Assembly: GCA_050744165.1 (NCBI GenBank)
Contig: JBOGGN010000082.1
Location: 1-9,114 of the forward strand
Reading direction: 5' to 3'
Origin: JBOGGN01 sp050744165
GTDB lineage: Bacteria; Actinomycetota; Acidimicrobiia; Acidimicrobiales; Palsa-688
DNA length: 9,114 nucleotides
Of the stretch, positions 1-4,191 are shown in pieces. The position numbers and the translations under genes were made by a program. Each line of letters starts with the position of its first letter. Position 1 is the first letter of the stretch. Under the pieces are notes generated by a model. The model was not told the DNA's origin. It searched no databases and worked only from the letters and a program-made list of their open reading frames with translations.

Positions 1-165
1 GCTCTGTACGCCATCGTGCAGATGCCCCGCGGGGTTCCGGTGGCCACCGTCGCCATTGACGGCGCTGCCAACGCCGCCCTGCTCGCAGTGGAGATCCTGG
101 CTCTGGCCGACTCCGGCCTGGCCGCCCAGCTGATCTCCTACCGGCAGGCCTGGGAGGCTACGTGA
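1..165 (+). CDS. purE: PurE, N5-carboxyaminoimidazole ribonucleotide mutase, C-terminal 54 residues
   Basis: The window opens inside this gene; only the last 54 codons and a TGA stop are visible. PurE converts N5-CAIR to CAIR in de novo purine synthesis. The visible part carries the family's conserved C-terminal segment, QMPRGVPVATVAIDGAANAA, followed by a helix rich in Leu and Ala (LLAVEILALADSGLAAQLISYRQAW), as expected for a class I (bacterial, homo-octameric) PurE. The N-terminal nucleotide-binding half, with its SDW-type motif, lies outside the window and could not be checked. purB follows on the same strand after a 94-bp gap, which fits a pur operon; purK would be the usual upstream partner. 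Assignment is firm because motif and neighbours agree. The stop codon itself falls in a short 5-bp inverted repeat (TGATC-AAC-GATCA, 163-175) that abuts the larger downstream hairpin. Confidence 0.9.
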   Translation, partial: ALYAIVQMPRGVPVATVAIDGAANAALLAVEILALADSGLAAQLISYRQAWEAT

Positions 166-175
166 TCAACGATCA

Positions 176-239
176 GTTAGCAGCGTTAACGCAAACGCGG
201 GGCGTTATAGCGCCCTGCATTTGTGTTAACGGTGTTAAC
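176..239 (+). promoter_or_regulatory. 64-nt near-perfect hairpin between purE and purB
   Basis: Base-by-base pairing of 176-205 with 210-239 gives 28 pairs out of 30 positions, closing on a 4-nt TATA loop (206-209). The only non-pairing positions are 183/232 (G/G) and 196/219 (C/A). Four pairs are G.U type (180/235, 191/224, 199/216, 205/210), and each is pairable only in the + strand transcript; in - strand RNA they would be A/C mismatches. The right arm and the inner left arm contain three copies of the palindrome GTTAAC (185-190, 225-230, 234-239). The element begins 10 nt after the purE stop and ends 8 nt before the purB Shine-Dalgarno. No T-run follows it, so it is not a textbook intrinsic terminator. 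It could be an attenuator or terminator, an RNase-processing or stability element, or a dispersed repeat. The structure is certain from the sequence; the function is unknown. Confidence 0.85.
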
Positions 240-259
240 CCAGGTGCGGGAGTCTGTGG

Positions 260-1585
260 GTGATCCCGCGGTACTCGATGCCGGCCATGGCGGCGGTATG
301 GACCGACGAGGCCAAGCTGGCCCGGTGGCTGGAGATCGAGATCCTGGCGGTTGAGGCCTGGGCCAAGCTCGGCGTCGTCCCCGCCGAGGACGCGGCCGAG
401 GTGCGCCGGCGGGCCCCGGCCGTCGACGCCGCCTTTGTGGTCGCCGTTGCCGAGCGCGAGGCGGTCACCGACCACGACATGGCGGCCTTCGTTGACGTCG
501 TCCAGGAACGGATCGGCGGCGAGGCGGCGAAGTGGGTCCACTACGGGCTGACCTCCTCCGACGTCGGCGACACCGCCTTGTGCTGGCAGCTCAGCGACGC
601 CGCGGGCCTGTTGATCGGGGCATCGGGCGAGCTGATCGAGACCCTGCGGGCTCGGGCCGAGCAACACCGCCAGACGCCCACCGTCGGCCGGACCCACGGC
701 ATCCACGCCGAGCCCACCACCTTCGGTCGCAAGCTGGCTCTGTGGGCGCTCCAGGCGGACCGGGACCGCCACCGGCTGCTGGCCGCCCGCCGTGCGGTCG
801 CGGTCGGCAAGATGTCCGGAGCGGTGGGGACGTACTCCAACGTCGATCCCCGCGTCGAGGAGTCGGTGTGCCGGGCCCTCGGGCTGACGCCGGTGCCGGC
901 CACCCAGGTGATTGCGCGGGACCGCCACGCCGAGTTCCTCTGGGCGGCGGCGTCGGTCGGGGCCACCGTGGAGTTGGTCGCCACCGAGATCCGCCACCTG
1001 CAGCGCACCGAGGTGCGCGAGGTCGAGGAGGCCTTCGGGGCGGGGCAGAAGGGCAGCTCCGCCATGCCGCACAAGCGCAACCCGATCAAGAGCGAGCAGC
1101 TGTCGGGCCTAGCCCGGGTCCTGCGGGGTTACCTGGGCACCGGGCTCGAGAACGTGGCGCTGTGGCATGAGCGCGACATCTCCCACAGTTCGGTGGAGCG
1201 CGTCATCCTTCCCGACGCCTCCCTGCTGGCCTACTACCTCCTCGCTCGGTTGGGACGGGTGATTGAGGGGCTGCGCATTTTTCCCGCCGCCATGCAGGCC
1301 AATCTCGACCGCTCCTTCGGACTGGTGTTCAGCCAGCCGGTGCTGCTGGCCCTGGTGGAATCCGGCCTCACCCGCGACGCCGCCTATCGCATCGTCCAGC
1401 GCGACGCCCAAGCCGCCTGGAACGAGCAGCGGCCGTTCCGGGCGGTGCTGGAGGCCGACCCCGAGGTGGCGCTGCCCCCCGAGGCGCTGGACGGAGCCTT
1501 CGACTTCCGGCGCAGCGTGCGTCACGCCGACCGGGTCTTCGAGGCGCTGGACGCCGTTGCCCGGCCAGACGAAATCGACACCTAA
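260..1585 (+). CDS. purB: Adenylosuccinate lyase PurB
   Basis: PurB is a cytosolic homotetrameric lyase acting twice in purine synthesis: SAICAR to AICAR plus fumarate, and adenylosuccinate to AMP plus fumarate. The protein is 441 residues, close to the short Bacillus-type enzymes. The fumarate-lyase superfamily signature GSSAMPHKRNP lies at residues 265-275, with the mobile-loop catalytic serine at 266 or 267. The other active-site segments are present: DHD at 71-73 (H72), YGLTSSDV around 95-102, and GRTHGIHAEPTTFG with H146 as the likely general acid. The start is the GTG at 260, because MIPRYSMPAMAAVW matches the usual PurB N-terminus and GGGAG at 248-252 sits 7 nt upstream. A large hairpin lies just before the ribosome-binding site. 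purC begins 12 nt downstream, so the two are probably co-transcribed. No unusual residues were seen. Confidence 0.96.
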   Translation: MIPRYSMPAMAAVWTDEAKLARWLEIEILAVEAWAKLGVVPAEDAAEVRRRAPAVDAAFVVAVAEREAVTDHDMAAFVDVVQERIGGEAAKWVHYGLTSSDVGDTALCWQLSDAAGLLIGASGELIETLRARAEQHRQTPTVGRTHGIHAEPTTFGRKLALWALQADRDRHRLLAARRAVAVGKMSGAVGTYSNVDPRVEESVCRALGLTPVPATQVIARDRHAEFLWAAASVGATVELVATEIRHLQRTEVREVEEAFGAGQKGSSAMPHKRNPIKSEQLSGLARVLRGYLGTGLENVALWHERDISHSSVERVILPDASLLAYYLLARLGRVIEGLRIFPAAMQANLDRSFGLVFSQPVLLALVESGLTRDAAYRIVQRDAQAAWNEQRPFRAVLEADPEVALPPEALDGAFDFRRSVRHADRVFEALDAVARPDEIDT

Positions 1586-1597
1586 AAGGAGACACCA

Positions 1598-2545
1598 ATG
1601 CCAACATGGGAACACGTGTCGTCGGGAAAGGTCCGGGACATCTACCGGCTGGATGGCGACCGGCTGGTGCTGGTTACCTCGGACCGGGTCTCCGCCTTCG
1701 ACGTGGTGATGGCCGTCCCCATCGCCAACAAGGGCCGGGTGCTGACGGGGCTCTCCGCGTTCTGGCTCTCCGAGCTCGCCGACGTAGCGCCCAACCATCT
1801 GCTGTCGGTCGCCGTGCCGGAGGGGGCGCCGGAAGGCCTGGGGGATCTCGAAGGTCGGGTGATGGTGGTCCGCCGGGCCGACATGCTCCCCATCGAGTGC
1901 ATCGTTCGCGGGTACCTGTCGGGCTCCGCCTGGGCCGAGTACCGCAAGTCCGGGACCGTGCACGGCGAGCCACTGCCACCGTCGCTGAAGCAGTCCGAAC
2001 GGCTGCCGGCGCCGATGTTCACCCCGTCGACCAAGGCCACCTCCGGCCACGACACCAACGTCTCCTACGACGACGCGGCCAGCTTGGTTGGCAAGGAGAC
2101 GGCCGAGCGGGCTCGGGAGATCTGCCTCGAGGCCTATCACCGGGGGGCATTACGCGCCGCCGACCACGGCATCATCCTGGCCGACACCAAATTCGAGCTG
2201 GGGTTCATCGACGGCGAGTTGGCCATCTGTGACGAGGTTCTGACCCCCGACTCGTCGCGGTTCTGGGAGTCGGCGACTTGGGCCCCGGGTACCGTGCCCC
2301 CATCGTTCGACAAGCAGCCGCTGCGCGACTGGCTGGAAGAGAGCGGGTGGGTCAAGAAGCCACCACCGCCGCCGATGCCCGACGAGGTGGCGATGGCGAC
2401 GAGCGACCGGTATCTCGCGGCGTACGAGCGCCTGACCGGGGCGCCGTTGGCCGGCTGGCCCGCCGATGCCCCCTGGGGTACCGGGCCGCCCATCCCATCG
2501 TGGGGTGCGGGGCTGGCGCCCAGGGAGCCAGGCGAGCCACTGTGA
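1598..2545 (+). CDS. purC: Phosphoribosylaminoimidazole-succinocarboxamide synthase PurC
   Basis: PurC (SAICAR synthetase) joins CAIR and aspartate using ATP, making the substrate of the neighbouring PurB. The 315-residue protein begins with the family motif SGKVRDIY (about 9-16), followed by the ATP-site strand TSDRVSAFD (about 27-35). Both PROSITE-type signatures are readable: LPIECIVRGYLSGS at 97-110 and LADTKFELG at 194-202. The C-terminal region has the usual proline-rich stretch (KKPPPPPM, about 263-270) and the ATSDRYLAAYERLTG helix. After that comes an extra tail of roughly 25 residues rich in Pro, Gly and Trp (from about 291), beyond where PurC proteins of about 295 residues normally stop. 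The ATG at 1598 is preceded by AAAAGGAG ending 6 nt upstream. The purB stop is only 12 nt away, indicating an operon. One rare TTA leucine codon occurs at about 2150. Confidence 0.96.
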   Translation: MPTWEHVSSGKVRDIYRLDGDRLVLVTSDRVSAFDVVMAVPIANKGRVLTGLSAFWLSELADVAPNHLLSVAVPEGAPEGLGDLEGRVMVVRRADMLPIECIVRGYLSGSAWAEYRKSGTVHGEPLPPSLKQSERLPAPMFTPSTKATSGHDTNVSYDDAASLVGKETAERAREICLEAYHRGALRAADHGIILADTKFELGFIDGELAICDEVLTPDSSRFWESATWAPGTVPPSFDKQPLRDWLEESGWVKKPPPPPMPDEVAMATSDRYLAAYERLTGAPLAGWPADAPWGTGPPIPSWGAGLAPREPGEPL

Positions 2546-2547
2546 AC

Positions 2548-2563
2548 CCGCCGCGTGAGGCGG
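2548..2563 (+). other. Small hairpin in the purC-purS gap
   Basis: CCGCC (2548-2552) and GGCGG (2559-2563) form a 5-bp inverted repeat around a 6-nt loop, 2 nt after the purC stop and 7 nt before the purS Shine-Dalgarno (GAGGGA, 2571-2576). In DNA this GC-rich such a short stem can arise by chance. It may slightly shape purS translation, but nothing in the sequence proves a role. Confidence 0.25.
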
Positions 2564-2582
2564 CCGCGGTGAGGGAACCGAC

Positions 2583-2852
2583 GTGAGGTACTCGGTCTTG
2601 GTCGAGGTGGCGCTGCGGCCGGGGATCGCCGACCCGCAGGGGGCGACTATCGAGCGGGCGTTGCCCGCACTGGGCTTCGACCAGGTGAGCGGCGTGCGCA
2701 CCGGCAAGGCCATCCGGTTCTTGATCGACGCCGAGGGGGAGCCGGCGGCGCGCGCCCAGGTCGAGGAGCTGTGCCGGCGGTTCCTGACCAATCCCGTGAT
2801 CGAGGACGCGGTGGTGTCGCTCAGCCCCGCGCCGGTGGAGCTCAGCCGGTGA
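2583..2852 (+). CDS. purS: Phosphoribosylformylglycinamidine synthase subunit PurS
   Basis: PurS is the small structural subunit of three-part FGAM synthetase; its dimer bridges the glutaminase PurQ and the synthetase PurL and helps form the ammonia channel. The 89-residue product has the typical PurS pattern: an initial strand (RYSVLVEVALRPGIADPQG), the IERALPALGF helix, a central strand with VRTGKAIRFLID, and the C-terminal helix-strand ending NPVIEDAVVSLSP. The start is the GTG at 2583, with GAGGGA at 2571-2576 spaced 6 nt upstream. It lies 37 nt after purC. Its TGA overlaps the GTG start of purQ by 4 bp (GTGA), implying translational coupling of two subunits needed in a fixed ratio. Short family, but sequence and context together make the call secure. 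Confidence 0.95.
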   Translation: MRYSVLVEVALRPGIADPQGATIERALPALGFDQVSGVRTGKAIRFLIDAEGEPAARAQVEELCRRFLTNPVIEDAVVSLSPAPVELSR

Positions 2853-3550
2853 GCACCCGGGTCGGGGTGGTGCTGTTCCCCGGCAGCAACTGCGAGTACG
2901 ACGTGATCGAAGCGGTCGGCCTCGCCGGTGGCGAGGGCACGATCATCTGGCATGGCGCCGCCTCACTCGGGGCGGTTGACGCCGTCGTCCTGCCCGGTGG
3001 CTTCGCCCACGGGGACTACCTCAGGCCCGGCGCCATCGCCCGCTTTTCGCCGGTGATGGCGGCCATCGCGTCCTTCGCGGCGGCGGGAGGTCCCGTGATA
3101 GGCATCTGCAACGGCTTCCAGATTCTGACTGAGGCGAGCCTGTTACCTGGAGCATTACAGAAAAATCGCGGCCTCACGTTCCTGTGCCAGCCGGTCACCT
3201 TGGAGGTGGCATCGAACCGGTCGCTTTTGACCTGGGATCTGACCGTGGGCCAGCAGCTAACGGTTCCTATCAACCACTTCGAAGGCAACTACACCTGCGA
3301 CGCCTCCACCTTAAGCATGCTGAAGCAAGAGGATCGAGTAGTCCTGCGGTATGTCGAGAACCCCAATGGATCGGTCGACGACATTGCAGGTATATGCAAT
3401 GCCGAGGGAAACGTCGTGGGGCTGATGCCACATCCCGAGCGGGCGTCTGACGCCCTGTTGGGCTCGGCCGATGGGCTCCTGCTGTTGCGCAGCCTGCTGA
3501 CGAACGGGTCTGCCAGGGCGGCGGATGCGGGGGTCCTGACAGCCCGCTGA
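2849..3550 (+). CDS. purQ: Phosphoribosylformylglycinamidine synthase subunit PurQ (glutaminase)
   Basis: PurQ is the class I glutamine amidotransferase subunit that hydrolyses glutamine and passes ammonia to PurL to convert FGAR to FGAM. The start chosen is the GTG at 2849, overlapping the purS stop; it gives MSTRVGVVLFPGSNCEYD, the usual PurQ N-terminus, with GGTGGAG at 2834-2840 as ribosome-binding site. The frame stays open upstream to about 2771, but that part lies inside purS. The 233-residue protein has the complete catalytic triad: Cys87 in GICNGFQ, and His195 and Glu197 in MPHPER. The oxyanion region LPGGFAHGDYLRPG (48-61) is also present. The stretch from about 3100 to 3420 is markedly AT-richer (52-62% GC per line against about 70% on both sides). 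It holds three TTA leucine codons (residues 99, 103, 155) and two ATA isoleucine codons (84, 182), which may indicate a recombined segment. The protein nevertheless looks intact. Confidence 0.96.
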   Translation: MSTRVGVVLFPGSNCEYDVIEAVGLAGGEGTIIWHGAASLGAVDAVVLPGGFAHGDYLRPGAIARFSPVMAAIASFAAAGGPVIGICNGFQILTEASLLPGALQKNRGLTFLCQPVTLEVASNRSLLTWDLTVGQQLTVPINHFEGNYTCDASTLSMLKQEDRVVLRYVENPNGSVDDIAGICNAEGNVVGLMPHPERASDALLGSADGLLLLRSLLTNGSARAADAGVLTAR

Positions 3551-3554
3551 CCGC

Positions 3555-3597
3555 TCGGCGGGGTGTCGGCGGCTACAGCTCGCCCGTGCCCCGCCGA
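3555..3597 (+). terminator. Candidate + strand terminator hairpin after purQ
   Basis: TCGGCGGGG (3555-3563) and CCCCGCCGA (3589-3597) form a perfect 9-bp stem. In + strand RNA the helix continues through three wobble pairs (3564/3588, 3565/3587, 3566/3586), one C/C mismatch, and GGCGG/TCGCC (3568-3572 with 3580-3584), leaving a 7-nt loop. These wobbles do not pair in - strand RNA, so the structure favours the purQ transcript. It starts 4 nt after the purQ stop and overlaps the last codons of the convergent gene. No T-run follows, so termination here would be of the U-tract-poor kind proposed for high-GC actinobacteria. That role is inference. Confidence 0.5.
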
Positions 3598-4001
3598 ATG
3601 CCCGCCTTGCGCAGCACCGCGGCGTCGATCCCCGCTTCCCGCCAGGCGGCGTAGGTGATCCCCTTGCGCTCGGAGTAGTTCTTAGCCGCTCGGATGAAGC
3701 CATCTTCCAGTACGGCCAGGTCGACAGCGGCGTCCTTGTTGGCCAATTCGCTGGTGAGGTTCAGCCGCTCCTGGACCAAATGAACCTTGGTCAAGGGATC
3801 CGCCGACTCAATCTTCTCCTCGATTTGCTGGAGCCTTTTTTCGATTGTGTCGGGGTTGCGCTTGCGGCCTCGCTTGGGCCGGTGAGCCTCCATCGCTTCC
3901 AAATACCGGCGCACGGCACGTCCCTCCTCACGGCCCACCGCCAGGGCATCCTTGTGCGCCTGCGACATCGGGGTTTTGCCGCCGTTTGCCTTGGCTGCCA
4001 T
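3573..4001 (-). CDS. Uncharacterised basic, probably coiled-coil protein
   Basis: I do not recognise a named family. It resembles, from memory only, small hypothetical proteins found in actinobacterial genomes. With the ATG at 4001 it has 142 residues; an in-frame ATG at 4034 would add 11 residues (MGAVGVWNTGH), and a later one lies at residue 12. I prefer 4001 because MAAKANGGKTPMS looks like a natural N-terminus and an AATACT -10-like box lies 6 nt upstream. Visible parts are a charged N-terminal helix with GREEGRAVRRYLEAMEAH (23-40), a basic patch RPKRGRKRNP (41-50) somewhat like an AT-hook, a charged heptad-like helix (about 52-90, EKRLQQIEEKIE to QERLNLTSELANK), and a C-terminal segment YSERKGITYAAWREAGIDAAVLRKAGI (109-135). 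There is no signal peptide or membrane segment. Composition suggests a nucleic-acid-binding, self-associating protein, but that is inference. It converges on purQ and diverges from purL, and its GC content is lower than that of the pur genes. Confidence 0.8.
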   Translation of the reverse strand: MAAKANGGKTPMSQAHKDALAVGREEGRAVRRYLEAMEAHRPKRGRKRNPDTIEKRLQQIEEKIESADPLTKVHLVQERLNLTSELANKDAAVDLAVLEDGFIRAAKNYSERKGITYAAWREAGIDAAVLRKAGIRRGTGEL

Positions 4002-4007
4002 ATGGCC

Positions 4008-4013
4008 AGTATT
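4008..4013 (-). promoter_or_regulatory. Possible -10 box of a leaderless promoter for the convergent small gene
   Basis: On the - strand, AATACT lies exactly 6 nt before the ATG at 4001, which would place transcription start at or next to the start codon. No Shine-Dalgarno is visible before that ATG, which fits leaderless initiation, common in actinobacteria. No convincing -35 box is seen. A single hexamer match is weak evidence. Confidence 0.3.
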
Positions 4014-4072
4014 CCACACCCCGACGGCGCCCATTACATCGCCGCCGAAAGCTTCCGGTGTCGCCCGTGTTG

Positions 4073-4089
4073 TCGTTGCCGGTCAACGA
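4073..4089. promoter_or_regulatory. Palindrome TCGTTG-N5-CAACGA in the divergent purL upstream region
   Basis: A perfect 6-bp inverted repeat with a 5-nt centre (CCGGT) lies about 70 bp upstream of the small - strand gene and about 100 bp upstream of purL, the place where an operator for two divergent genes would sit. Size and symmetry suit a dimeric repressor. No known purine-regulator box could be matched, and one such palindrome could occur by chance. Confidence 0.35.
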
Positions 4090-4105
4090 TTGGGCCTCGA
4101 GATCC

Positions 4106-4175
4106 GGTCCCGACAGGGCAGGTGACATGGGGCCGTGGCATGGGGCCGTGGCATGACCATGTGCTGGTCGGGACC
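4106..4175 (+). promoter_or_regulatory. Structured purL leader: nested inverted repeats
   Basis: GGTCCCGAC (4106-4114) is exactly complementary to GTCGGGACC (4167-4175). Inside it, ACATGG (4125-4130) is complementary to CCATGT (4157-4162). Together they could fold a stem enclosing the 13-bp tandem duplication, ending 12 nt before the preferred purL ATG. It matches no riboswitch class I can recognise. If purL starts at the upstream ATG (4140), part of this would be coding instead. Confidence 0.35.
4126..4151 (+). repeat. 13-bp direct tandem duplication in front of purL
   Basis: CATGGGGCCGTGG occurs at 4126-4138 and again at 4139-4151, followed by a third partial CATG (4152-4155). Because 13 is not a multiple of three, the ATG in each unit (4127, 4140, 4153) lies in a different reading frame, and only the one at 4140 is in frame with purL. 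Gain or loss of one unit would change which upstream ATG reads into purL. The duplication is plainly visible; any regulatory consequence is inference. Confidence 0.9.
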
Positions 4176-4191
4176 CCCTCCGACGGCATGA
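4153..4191 (+). CDS. Possible 12-codon leader peptide overlapping the purL start
   Basis: An ATG at 4153 opens a short frame reading MTMCWSGPPPTA whose TGA (4189-4191) overlaps the preferred purL ATG (4188) as ATGA, the arrangement typical of translational coupling. The peptide has three consecutive prolines close to its end, a sequence type known to slow ribosomes. No clear Shine-Dalgarno precedes it, and very short frames are frequent by chance. This is a suggestion, not an established gene. Confidence 0.2.
   Translation: MTMCWSGPPPTA

Noticed and set aside
176..239. The large hairpin as a canonical intrinsic terminator
   Set aside because: No T-run follows on either strand, and purB starts 20 nt later without another visible promoter, so simple termination is not supported.
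173..1072. 299-aa - strand frame opposite purB
   Set aside because: It lies antisense to a confident purB, spans the purE-purB hairpin, and has Arg/Gly/Pro-rich, domain-free composition typical of shadow frames in GC-rich DNA.
1109..2140. 343-aa - strand frame opposite purB and purC
   Set aside because: Antisense to two complete, motif-bearing genes; no recognisable domain, and rich in Gly, His and Gln as expected of the complement of GC-rich coding sequence.
2771..2848. Upstream extension of purQ into purS
   Set aside because: The family N-terminus begins at GTG 2849, which has a good ribosome-binding site and the classic 4-bp stop-start overlap with purS.
3780..4187. N-terminal extension of purL to an ATG at 3780
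   Set aside because: The extra 136 residues are antisense to the basic-protein gene and have no PurL-like content; the family normally begins near the ALGLTDDEV segment.
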